Assembly (NCBI RefSeq): GCF_900637685.1
Contig: NZ_LR134388.1
Span: forward strand, 1,747,501-1,811,500
Length of the DNA stretch: 64,000 nucleotides
Reading direction: 5' to 3'
Source: Legionella sainthelensi
GTDB taxonomy: Bacteria; Pseudomonadota; Gammaproteobacteria; Legionellales; Legionellaceae
The position numbers were made by a program, and so were the translations under genes. The notes below the pieces were generated by a model. It had not been told where the DNA came from, searched no databases, and saw only the letters and a program-made list of their open reading frames with translations. This document shows, piece by piece, positions 55,999-64,000 of the stretch; position 1 is the first letter of the stretch; every line of letters starts with the position of its first letter.

Positions 55999-56032
55999 TG
56001 ACATAAAAAACATCTACATGTTTTTTATGTCA
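55999..56032 (-). terminator. Terminator of gltA
   Basis: TGACATAAAAAACAT-ctac-ATGTTTTTTATGTCA is a perfect 15-bp stem beginning 13 bp beyond the gltA stop. The T6 and A6 runs lie within the stem, so it could serve both directions. Confidence 0.8.
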
Positions 56033-56044
56033 AACTGAGGATTA

Positions 56045-57316
56045 CTAAGGTACCTTTCTAGTTTTTTCACCTGTATAAAGCTGACGAGGTCTGCCTATTC
56101 TTGATTTTGTAGCCACCATTTCCATCCAATGACTCATCCAGCCTACCGTACGTGCAAGGGCGAATACCACAGTAAACATATTTGTGGGGATACCTATAGC
56201 ACTTAATGTTAATCCCGAATAAAAATCAACATTAGGATAAAGCTTTTTCTCAATAAAATAATCATCTTCAAGAGCAATGCGTTCTAACTCCATTGCTAGC
56301 TTGAATAAAGGAGCATCTTTTGCACCCACAGCTTCTAATACATCGTAGCAGGTTTGACGCATTACCTTAGCTCTTGGATCATAACTTTTATATACACGAT
56401 GACCAAAACCCATTAAACGGAATGGATCATCTTTATCTTTTGCTCGCTTAATATAATGTTGAATTCGATCTACACTGCCGATTTCTTTGAGCATGTTTAA
56501 GCAGGCTTCATTTGCACCGCCATGCGCAGGACCCCATAATGCCCCTATGCCTGCAGAAATGCACGCAAAAGGATTAGCACCTGTAGAACCGGCAAGTCTT
56601 ACGGTTGAAGTCGAGGCATTTTGCTCGTGATCTGCATGTAAAATAAATATAGTATCCATTGCACGTACAAGCACTGGATCGGGCGTTGATTCTTCTGTTG
56701 GAACACTAAACATCATGTGTAAGAAGTTTTCAGCGTAGGACATCTTATTTTGAGGATAAATATAAGGCAACCCTATGGAGTATTTATAGCTCATCGCTGC
56801 AAAAGTAGGCATTTTTGCAACCATACGAATCGCTGAAATAAAACGATCTTCTGCATTATTCAGATCCATAGTGTCATGGTAGAAAGCAGATAGAGCGCCA
56901 ACCATTCCTACCATAATTGCCATAGGATGTGCATCACGACGAAAACCATTTAAGAATTGATACATTTGTTGATGTACCATAGTATGGTTATTAATTAAGC
57001 CAACAAATTTTCTCTTTTCTTCAGCATTAGGTAACTCGCCATTAAGTAAAAGATAACTTACATCAAGAAAATCTTTTTTCTCAGCAAGTTGCTCTATTGG
57101 ATAGCCTCGATAGAGCAAAATACCTTTATCGCCATCAATATAGGTAATTTTTGATTCACAGGAAGCAGTTGATAAAAAGCCTTGATCAAAGGTAAATACG
57201 CCACGAGCACCCAATTGTGTGATATCAATCACATCGTTACCTAAAGTTGGTGTATAAACAGGTAATTCAAGCGGCTCTTGGCCTTCAATATTGAGTTTAG
57301 CTATTTTTTTAGTCAT
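56045..57316 (-). CDS. gltA: Citrate synthase
   Basis: 423 residues, type II citrate synthase length. Catalytic His in [11 protein letters not shown] and [12 protein letters not shown] and the Asp region [14 protein letters not shown] are intact. The N-terminal beta-domain ([22 protein letters not shown]) is present. It condenses oxaloacetate and acetyl-CoA at the head of the TCA cycle. AATCAGGAGTAGC precedes the ATG. Confidence 0.97.
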   Translation of the reverse strand: MTKKIAKLNIEGQEPLELPVYTPTLGNDVIDITQLGARGVFTFDQGFLSTASCESKITYIDGDKGILLYRGYPIEQLAEKKDFLDVSYLLLNGELPNAEEKRKFVGLINNHTMVHQQMYQFLNGFRRDAHPMAIMVGMVGALSAFYHDTMDLNNAEDRFISAIRMVAKMPTFAAMSYKYSIGLPYIYPQNKMSYAENFLHMMFSVPTEESTPDPVLVRAMDTIFILHADHEQNASTSTVRLAGSTGANPFACISAGIGALWGPAHGGANEACLNMLKEIGSVDRIQHYIKRAKDKDDPFRLMGFGHRVYKSYDPRAKVMRQTCYDVLEAVGAKDAPLFKLAMELERIALEDDYFIEKKLYPNVDFYSGLTLSAIGIPTNMFTVVFALARTVGWMSHWMEMVATKSRIGRPRQLYTGEKTRKVP

Positions 57317-57607
57317 TGCTACTCCTGATTAAGGATTCTTATTGTTTGTGGGTGGCACTATATAAAAATGAGCACTTACAGTCAATTTTATTATGGTTTA
57401 GAATTTGAAAGAATTACAGTAGAAAATAATAAAATTATTGAGATAATGTTGTAGTGCAGCATGAACCATAGTTTCTACCTACTAAATTTAAAATTATTAA
57501 AAGTTTTCTACTTTTCACTTAGTCATATTTAGTACAGACATTTAATTCAATGCGTCTGTATGCTATTCTTCATCATTAAAATTTTTCATCAAGGATACGT
57601 CCAAACT

Positions 57608-60208
57608 ATGGTTTATCTAGCGAAAGAAGTCTTGCCAGTTAATATTGAAGATGAGTTAAAGCAATCCTACCTGGATTATGCAATGAGTGTCATAGTAGGC
57701 AGAGCCTTGCCTGATGTACGTGATGGACTTAAGCCTGTTCATCGACGCGTTCTTTACGCGATGAGTGAATTAGGTAATGATTGGAATAAACCTTATAAAA
57801 AATCTGCACGTGTTGTAGGGGATGTGATTGGTAAATACCACCCACATGGTGATACAGCAGTTTATGATACGATTGTTCGTATGGCACAGCCTTTTTCGAT
57901 GCGCTATCTTTTGGTAGATGGTCAGGGTAACTTCGGTTCAGTTGATGGTGATGCCCCAGCAGCAATGAGGTATACCGAAGTAAGAATGTCTAAAGTCGCG
58001 CATGCTTTGTTAGCTGATTTGGAAAAAGAGACGGTCGATTTTAGTCCTAACTATGATGAAACCGAATTTGCCCCGGTAGTATTGCCTTCAAGAGTACCTA
58101 ATTTATTGGTGAATGGTTCTTCCGGTATTGCCGTAGGAATGGCGACTAATATTCCACCCCATAATCTTACTGAAGTGATTAATGCATGCATTGCTTTAGT
58201 TGATGATCCTGAAATTGGTTTAGAAGAGATTATGCAAATTATTCCTGGCCCTGACTTTCCTACTGCTGCCATCATTAATGGTAGAGCTGGAATCATTCAA
58301 GGTTATCGTACAGGAAAAGGACGCGCTATTATTCGAGCGCGAACAGAAATTGAAACTGATGAAGATTCTGGTCGTCAATCGATCATCATTACTGAACTTC
58401 CTTATCAAGTGAATAAAGCACGTTTGGTTGAGCGAATTGCTGAATTGGTAAGAGACAAGAAAATTGAAGGAATTTCCGGCTTAAGGGATGAATCAGATAA
58501 GCAAGGAATGCGTGTCGTTATTGAGTTGAAACGACAAGAAATTGCAGATGTTATTTTAAATAACCTATACACGCAAACTCAAATGCAAAATGTTTTTGGA
58601 ATTAACATGGTTGCATTGGTTGATGGACAACCGCGTACTTTGAATTTGAAACAAATTTTAGAGTATTTTATTAAACATAGGCGTGAAGTAGTAACGAGAC
58701 GAACTTTATTTGAATTGAAAAAAGCGCGAAGTCGCGCGCATTTGTTAGAGGGGCTAGGAATTGCTTTAGCTAATATCGATGAGATGATTGCTTTAATTAA
58801 ACAGTCACCAACTCCTCAAGATGCAAAACAAGCTTTACTTGCAAAACTATGGCAACCAGGTTTAGTTAAAACAATGTTGGAGCGAGCAGGTTCGGATGCT
58901 TCACGTCCTGATGATTTGGCAGCTGAATTTGGTTTGAGTGCTGAAGGTTATAAGTTATCAGAGGCACAAGCTCAGGCAATTCTTGAGTTAAGACTTCATC
59001 GCCTCACTGCTCTTGAACAAGATAAAATTTTGGACGAATTTGAAGAGTTATTAAAGCTTATTCGAGAATTATTAGAAATATTGGCCTCACCAGAACGGTT
59101 GATGCAAGTCATTCGTGATGAATTTGTTGAAATAAAAACTCAATTTGGTGATGAGCGTCGTACTGAAATTATTGAATCCCAAGAAGACTTAACTATTGAA
59201 GATTTAATTACCGAAGAAAACGTTGTTGTAACATTATCCCATCAAGGGTATGTTAAGTATCAACCAATTACTGCATATCAGGCCCAGCGTCGTGGAGGCA
59301 AAGGAAAATCTGCTACAAATGTTAAAGATGAAGATTTTGTTTCTCGTTTAGTTATTGCAAGTACCCATGATACTTTGCTCTGCTTTTCGAATCATGGAAA
59401 ACTATACTGGTTAAAAGCTTATGAGCTACCTTTAGCGAGTCGTATTTCTCGTGGCAGACCAATAATTAATATATTACCACTTGCTGAAGGAGAAGAAATT
59501 AATGCCATGCTTCCGGTAAGAGAATATTTTGACGGATATTATGTATTTATGGCAACAAAAAAGGGTACCGTTAAAAAAGTACCTTTAAATGCCTTTAGCA
59601 GACCACGATCTAATGGAATTATTGCTGTAGATCTGGATGAAGATGATAGTTTGGTTGGTGTGGATATTACTGATGGCAGCAAAGATATTATGTTGTTTAC
59701 TGATGCGGGTAAGGTTGTTCGTTTTGATGAAAATAAAGTACGACCTATGGGGCGTACTGCCCGTGGAGTGCGAGGTATTCGTATCGAAGAAGAACAGGCG
59801 GTAATTTCTTTAGTTGTTGCTCATCCTGACGGAACTATCTTGACTGCAACAGAAAATGGCTATGGTAAACGTACTTCAATTGATGAGTATCGCGTTTCTG
59901 GACGTGGGGGGCAAGGCGTAATTTCAATTCAGGTGAATGAACGTAATGGTAAAGTGGTTCGCTCAGTGCAAGTAACTGATGCAGATGAAGCCATGCTGAT
60001 CACCGATAAAGGCACATTGGTGCGCTTTAAAGTCAATGAATTATCGGTTATTGGCAGAAATACCCAAGGTGTTCGTCTTATTAATGTGAGTTCAGGTGAA
60101 AAAGTAGTTGGAATGCAAAAAATTGAAGACTTAGGCGAGGATTCCAATGATATAAATAATGATGCAGTTGAACTTGAAGAAAGTAGTGATGACAACTCGA
60201 GTATATAA
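57608..60208 (+). CDS. gyrA: DNA gyrase subunit A
   Basis: About 866 residues from the ATG at 57608. With this start the QRDR residues are Thr83 and Asp87 ([12 protein letters not shown]) and the catalytic Tyr falls at 122 (RYTEV), exactly the E. coli numbering, which supports it over the ATG at 57560. Breakage-reunion domain and six C-terminal beta-pinwheel blades (GRGGKGK gyrA-box-like QRRGGKGK) are complete, ending in an acidic tail. Thr83 is the natural residue of some species and not in itself a resistance sign. Confidence 0.97.
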   Translation: MVYLAKEVLPVNIEDELKQSYLDYAMSVIVGRALPDVRDGLKPVHRRVLYAMSELGNDWNKPYKKSARVVGDVIGKYHPHGDTAVYDTIVRMAQPFSMRYLLVDGQGNFGSVDGDAPAAMRYTEVRMSKVAHALLADLEKETVDFSPNYDETEFAPVVLPSRVPNLLVNGSSGIAVGMATNIPPHNLTEVINACIALVDDPEIGLEEIMQIIPGPDFPTAAIINGRAGIIQGYRTGKGRAIIRARTEIETDEDSGRQSIIITELPYQVNKARLVERIAELVRDKKIEGISGLRDESDKQGMRVVIELKRQEIADVILNNLYTQTQMQNVFGINMVALVDGQPRTLNLKQILEYFIKHRREVVTRRTLFELKKARSRAHLLEGLGIALANIDEMIALIKQSPTPQDAKQALLAKLWQPGLVKTMLERAGSDASRPDDLAAEFGLSAEGYKLSEAQAQAILELRLHRLTALEQDKILDEFEELLKLIRELLEILASPERLMQVIRDEFVEIKTQFGDERRTEIIESQEDLTIEDLITEENVVVTLSHQGYVKYQPITAYQAQRRGGKGKSATNVKDEDFVSRLVIASTHDTLLCFSNHGKLYWLKAYELPLASRISRGRPIINILPLAEGEEINAMLPVREYFDGYYVFMATKKGTVKKVPLNAFSRPRSNGIIAVDLDEDDSLVGVDITDGSKDIMLFTDAGKVVRFDENKVRPMGRTARGVRGIRIEEEQAVISLVVAHPDGTILTATENGYGKRTSIDEYRVSGRGGQGVISIQVNERNGKVVRSVQVTDADEAMLITDKGTLVRFKVNELSVIGRNTQGVRLINVSSGEKVVGMQKIEDLGEDSNDINNDAVELEESSDDNSSI

Positions 60209-61280
60209 TTTTGGTGCTGGACCTGCGATGCTTCCGGAGTGCATACTTCGAGAAGCTCAAGCAGAGTTCCTTGACTGGCAAAATTTAGGTATCTCTGTTC
60301 TTGAGGTTGGGCATCGTAGTTCTGAGTTTATGACCTTATTAAACAATGCGGAACAAACACTAAGAGAATTATTAACTATCCCTGAAAATTACCAGATCCT
60401 CTTTTTAGGAGGGGCTGCTCGTACGCAATTTGCGATGATTCCCATGAATCTTTTGCATCCGTATGAACAAGCAGGTTATGTGGTTACTGGAATATGGTCA
60501 CATATAGCTTTTTCTGAGGCGCAGCATTTGAAAAAAGCATATTGTATCGTCAATAGTGAAAAAAATGGCTATAAAAGTATTCCTTGTCCGCAAGACTGGG
60601 ACATCAATGAAAATACCGCTTATGTTTATTATACAGCCAATGAAACGGTGAATGGTGTTCAGTTTTCCTATGTGCCTCCGATTAAAGGAATTCCTTTGGT
60701 TGCTGATATGACTTCTTCTCTACTGAGTGAGCCTTTGGATGTTAGTAAATTTGGTTTGATTTTTGCGGGTGCGCAGAAAAATATAGCTAATGCAGGTTTA
60801 ACTATAGTGATTATACGGGATGATTTATTAGAAAGAGTGCCAAATCCTCCGGTACCAACTATGCTTCATTATAAAACTCAAGCGGAACATCATTCCCTTT
60901 ATGCTACTCCGCCGGTATTTAATTGTTATCTAGCCGATAAAATGTTTCGTTGGATAAAAGCACAAGGTGGAGTTGATGCAATGTATCGGCTCAATTGCCA
61001 AAAGGCAACTAAATTATATCAGTATTTAGATAGTTCAGAATTTTATAGTACTGACATAGATAATGAAGCGCGCTCTATGGTGAATGTCTGTTTTTCTCTT
61101 AAGAATGCTGGGTTAGAAAGTGAATTTCTTAGATTGGCACAATTAAGAGGTTTATATGCATTAAAAGGTCATAGGTTGGTAGGTGGGATTCGTGCGAGTC
61201 TTTATAATGCCATGCCTATAGCTGGAGTAGATGCTTTAATTGAATTCATGTCTGAATTTGCAAAGGAAAATAGCCTGTGA
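60189..61280 (+). CDS. serC: Phosphoserine aminotransferase
   Basis: About 363 residues from the ATG at 60189 ([16 protein letters not shown]), overlapping gyrA by 20 bp. The PLP Lys lies in [23 protein letters not shown] and [16 protein letters not shown] are SerC signatures. It makes phosphoserine, and also serves pyridoxine synthesis. The serC-aroA-cmk-rpsA order is usual in gammaproteobacteria. Confidence 0.96.
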   Translation: MTTRVYNFGAGPAMLPECILREAQAEFLDWQNLGISVLEVGHRSSEFMTLLNNAEQTLRELLTIPENYQILFLGGAARTQFAMIPMNLLHPYEQAGYVVTGIWSHIAFSEAQHLKKAYCIVNSEKNGYKSIPCPQDWDINENTAYVYYTANETVNGVQFSYVPPIKGIPLVADMTSSLLSEPLDVSKFGLIFAGAQKNIANAGLTIVIIRDDLLERVPNPPVPTMLHYKTQAEHHSLYATPPVFNCYLADKMFRWIKAQGGVDAMYRLNCQKATKLYQYLDSSEFYSTDIDNEARSMVNVCFSLKNAGLESEFLRLAQLRGLYALKGHRLVGGIRASLYNAMPIAGVDALIEFMSEFAKENSL

Positions 61281-62596
61281 AAATACACAATTTTATAAGC
61301 AAACCTGTTGCCTCGATAAAAGGAGAAATTGCTGTCCCTGGTGATAAGTCGATATCACATCGCTCCATCATTTTTGGTTCCATTGCAAAAGGAACAACGG
61401 TTATTAATGGATTTTTAGATGGGGATGATTGCCTCGCCACCTTGAAAGCATTTCAAGCAATGGGCGTTACAATAGAAGGCCCTGATGAACAACAAGTAGT
61501 GATTTATGGTGTAGGGAAACATGGTTTAAAAAAACCAGAACAGGTCATTGATTGTGGAAACTCAGGAACCAGTATTCGGCTATTAGCTGGATTGTTAGCA
61601 GCACAATCTTTTGATAGTCAATTAACTGGAGATGAGAGCCTTTTGAAAAGGCCGATGCTGCGAATTAGCAAACCACTTGCTTTAATGGGGGCTGATATTT
61701 CAACAGTTGATGGAAAACCACCGATTACTATTAAGGGTGGAAAAAAACTTCATGGAATCGATTATGTCATGCCAGAAGCAAGTGCCCAAGTTAAGTCATG
61801 TATTTTGTTAGCTGCTCTGTATGCCGAAGGCGAAACATCGATCACTGAAACAGGGGTGAGCCGTGATCATACAGAGCTCATGCTAAAAAATTTTGCCTAT
61901 CCAATAAATCGCTCAGGAAATACCCTGATAATTAATTCTGATCATGAGTGCGTAGCTACTGAAATATATGTTCCTGGCGATATTTCTTCAGCTGCATTTT
62001 TCATTGTTGCAGCAACAATTATACCTGGATCGGATATACTCATACGCAATGTCGGGATTAATCAGACACGTACGGGAATTATACACATCCTGTTGGAAAT
62101 GGGGGCTAAGATCACTCTTTTAAATCAGCGCCAGCTTGGCGAAGAGTGGGTTGCTGATCTGCGCGTTCAATATGCTCATTTGAAAGGAATTAATATATCT
62201 GCAAATATGGTTCCGCTTGCAATTGACGAATTTCCTGTTATTTTTATAGCCGCTGCTTGTGCTCGTGGACAAACTACTCTTCGTGGTGCAAGTGAGTTAC
62301 GTTTTAAAGAAAGTGATCGAATTGCTGCTATGGTTGATGGTCTAAAAAAATTAGGAATTCAAGCAGAGGCATTAGATGATGGCATTTTCATTGAAGGAGG
62401 CACTTTACAAGGAGGTATTGTTGAAAGCAAAGATGATCATCGTATTGCTATGTCTTTTGCTGTTGCAGGAGCTGTAGCTAGTGCCCCAGTTACTGTTAGA
62501 AATTGCGCTAATGTAGCTACCTCATTTCCTTTGTTTGTAGAAACAGCCAAGCAACTTCAACTTCAAATAGAGGAAACAGTTGATAATGTACAATGA
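61277..62596 (+). CDS. aroA: 3-phosphoshikimate 1-carboxyvinyltransferase (EPSP synthase)
   Basis: 439 residues. VPGDKSISHRS, GNSGTSIRLLAGLLA and the C-terminal ELRFKESDRIAAM and DDHRIAMSFAVA motifs are intact. The GTG start overlaps the serC stop (GTGA). The residue following NSGTS fits a class II-like or ordinary bacterial enzyme; I cannot settle glyphosate class by eye. Shikimate pathway. Confidence 0.96.
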   Translation: MKIHNFISKPVASIKGEIAVPGDKSISHRSIIFGSIAKGTTVINGFLDGDDCLATLKAFQAMGVTIEGPDEQQVVIYGVGKHGLKKPEQVIDCGNSGTSIRLLAGLLAAQSFDSQLTGDESLLKRPMLRISKPLALMGADISTVDGKPPITIKGGKKLHGIDYVMPEASAQVKSCILLAALYAEGETSITETGVSRDHTELMLKNFAYPINRSGNTLIINSDHECVATEIYVPGDISSAAFFIVAATIIPGSDILIRNVGINQTRTGIIHILLEMGAKITLLNQRQLGEEWVADLRVQYAHLKGINISANMVPLAIDEFPVIFIAAACARGQTTLRGASELRFKESDRIAAMVDGLKKLGIQAEALDDGIFIEGGTLQGGIVESKDDHRIAMSFAVAGAVASAPVTVRNCANVATSFPLFVETAKQLQLQIEETVDNVQ

Positions 62597-63275
62597 AAAT
62601 GTACCTGTAATAACCCTAGATGGACCAAGTGGAACTGGTAAAGGAACTTTATGTCAGTTGCTTGCAAAGCATCTGAAATGGAATATGCTTGATAGCGGTG
62701 CAATTTACCGTGTCTTAGCCTATGCCGCGAGAAAAAATAATATTGTTCCCCCTGATCCAAAACAATTAGTAGTACTTGCTCGTTCTCTTAATTTACGCTT
62801 TGATTTTTCAGATGAGTATGGTTCACGCGCAATTCTTGATAATGTAGATGTCAGTCGTGAAATTCGAAGTGAGCAATGTGGCCAGGACGCATCACAGATC
62901 GCCGCTATTCCTGAAGTAAGAGAAGCTTTGCTTGAACGTCAACGTAATTTTGCTCAACCCCCAGGTCTGGTGACTGATGGTAGAGATATGGGTACTGTAG
63001 TTTTCCCTAATGCTATTTTGAAAATATTTTTATATGCGAATCCAGAAGAAAGAGCAAATAGACGATATTTACAGTTGAAAGAAAAAGGAATTAATGTTAG
63101 CCTCGCGCAGGTTGTAGAAGAATTGGCTACGCGTGATGTAAGGGATACTGCACGAACGCATGCGCCATTGAAACCTGCGGCTGATGCAGTACAAATTGAT
63201 ACAACCAGATTATCCATTGTACAAGTGTTCGATAATGTATTAAACTTAATTAATGAACGTCTATACAGTGTTTAA
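62586..63275 (+). CDS. cmk: Cytidylate kinase
   Basis: About 229 residues from the ATG at 62586. P-loop GPSGTGKGT (about residues 12-20), [14 protein letters not shown], and [15 protein letters not shown] are CMP-kinase signatures. It overlaps aroA by 11 bp. GAGG lies a little upstream within aroA. It phosphorylates CMP/dCMP. Confidence 0.96.
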   Translation: MYNENVPVITLDGPSGTGKGTLCQLLAKHLKWNMLDSGAIYRVLAYAARKNNIVPPDPKQLVVLARSLNLRFDFSDEYGSRAILDNVDVSREIRSEQCGQDASQIAAIPEVREALLERQRNFAQPPGLVTDGRDMGTVVFPNAILKIFLYANPEERANRRYLQLKEKGINVSLAQVVEELATRDVRDTARTHAPLKPAADAVQIDTTRLSIVQVFDNVLNLINERLYSV

Positions 63276-63340
63276 GTGTTTGTTGGGGGAAAGGTGAGTG
63301 GGACTCATTCTTTCGTTTTTTTACTAAAGAGTTTATAAAC

Positions 63341-64000
63341 ATGTCTGAAAGTTTCAAAGAATTGTTTGAGCAAAGTATTGCCGGCGCTCAATTTTATCCT
63401 GGTGCAATTATTAATGCTAAAGTTATTGGTATTGATAGTGATTATGTCATTTTAAATGCGGGTCTAAAATCTGAAGGAATTGTACCTAAAGAAGAATTTT
63501 ATGACAAAGATGGCGCATTAGAAGTAAATTTGGGTGATACGGTTGAAGTAGCCTTGGATTCTGTGGAAGATGGCTATGGCGAAACAATCCTTTCAAGAGA
63601 AAAAGCAAAACGTCAGGAAGCTTGGCGTAAATTATCCAAATCACATGAAAGCAATGAAACAGTTACAGGCCTTATTTCTGGAAAAGTTAAGGGTGGTTTT
63701 ACTGTTGAAATTGGTTCCATACGCGCATTCTTACCTGGATCATTAGTAGATGTCAGACCTGTAAGAGATCCTTCTTATCTTGAAGGCAAAGAGCTTGAAT
63801 TCAAAGTAATCAAAATGGATTTAAAGCGTAATAATATTGTGGTATCACGTCGTGCAGTTGTTGAAGAAGAAAGTAGTGCTGATAGACAAGCATTGCTTGA
63901 GTCCCTACATGATGGCCAAGAGCTTCATGGTATTGTTAAAAATCTTACCGACTACGGTGCATTTATTGACCTAGGTGGTATCGATGGTTTACTGCATATC
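63341..64000 (+). CDS. rpsA: Ribosomal protein S1 (partial, cut by window end)
   Basis: The first 220 residues are present, starting [13 protein letters not shown]1/OB repeats begin at about residue 20 ([21 protein letters not shown]), 105 ([17 protein letters not shown]) and 190 ([18 protein letters not shown]). AAAGAG precedes the ATG. Its position after cmk is the standard one. The frame is open to the window end. Confidence 0.97.
   Translation, partial: MSESFKELFEQSIAGAQFYPGAIINAKVIGIDSDYVILNAGLKSEGIVPKEEFYDKDGALEVNLGDTVEVALDSVEDGYGETILSREKAKRQEAWRKLSKSHESNETVTGLISGKVKGGFTVEIGSIRAFLPGSLVDVRPVRDPSYLEGKELEFKVIKMDLKRNNIVVSRRAVVEEESSADRQALLESLHDGQELHGIVKNLTDYGAFIDLGGIDGLLHI

Noticed and set aside
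57560..57607. N-terminal extension of gyrA from the ATG at 57560
   Set aside because: Residue numbering of Thr83, Asp87 and Tyr122 matches E. coli only with the start at 57608, and the extension is hydrophobic and unlike the family.

Overview
The window reads as chromosomal DNA of a Legionella-like gammaproteobacterium. It is AT-rich, and its housekeeping genes and the order around rpsF-rpsR-rplI and gyrA-serC-aroA-cmk-rpsA are standard for gammaproteobacteria. The assignment to Legionella rests on family resemblance (EnhB-like protein, phosphatidylcholine synthase, extra CsrA paralog, large NAD-glutamate dehydrogenase, effector-like orphan proteins). No database search was possible.

Layout. 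1-2216: a minus-strand gene, cut by the window edge, made almost entirely of 22 near-identical 30- or 37-residue repeats, with a small helical orphan upstream. 3-8 kb: small accessory genes (DUF1398/MarR pair with a palindromic operator, RRM and cold-shock RNA-binding proteins, an SnoaL-like secreted protein), then a graveyard of an IS5-type transposase and a GIY-YIG nuclease. 8.3-11.9 kb: two divergent ~520-residue proteins of no recognised family that share a putative metal-site motif (HDxxH ... ExxHE). 12-18 kb: a purE fragment, then a DAB inorganic-carbon uptake operon (dabB-dabA-PII-like-DUF6671) with a divergent LysR gene. 18-22 kb: a tripartite exporter whose ABC component has lost all recognisable ATPase motifs. 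22-34 kb: a photolyase/SDR pair, DUF3429, a cyanide-insensitive-type cytochrome bd, a fatty-acid desaturase, DUF2177, and a tightly coupled FAD oxidoreductase-DUF1365-Cfa-DUF2878-DUF1295 operon. This resembles the light or singlet-oxygen lipid-remodelling cluster of other proteobacteria, but no regulator is present.

34.2-37.7 kb: a small island between a decayed tRNA-Arg-like sequence and an intact tRNA-Arg, carrying an IS3-family element, an excisionase-like HTH protein and a tyrosine integrase, followed by tRNA-Ser. 37.8-49 kb: an orphan protein, a beta-oxidation operon (thiolase plus a FadJ-like protein), an L,D-transpeptidase, a PAP2/CsrA pair, the rpsF-rpsR-DUF2232-rplI operon, an EnhB-like protein and phosphatidylcholine synthase. 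49-64 kb: an aldehyde dehydrogenase, NAD-glutamate dehydrogenase, citrate synthase, and gyrA-serC-aroA-cmk-rpsA (rpsA cut by the window end).

A recurrent oddity is that three otherwise well-conserved genes (FAD oxidoreductase, FadJ-like, Pcs) and one remnant (GIY-YIG) are each broken by single-base deletions, nearly all in A/T homopolymers. This suggests either read errors in the assembly or widespread slippage, and should be resolved before these genes are called dead.
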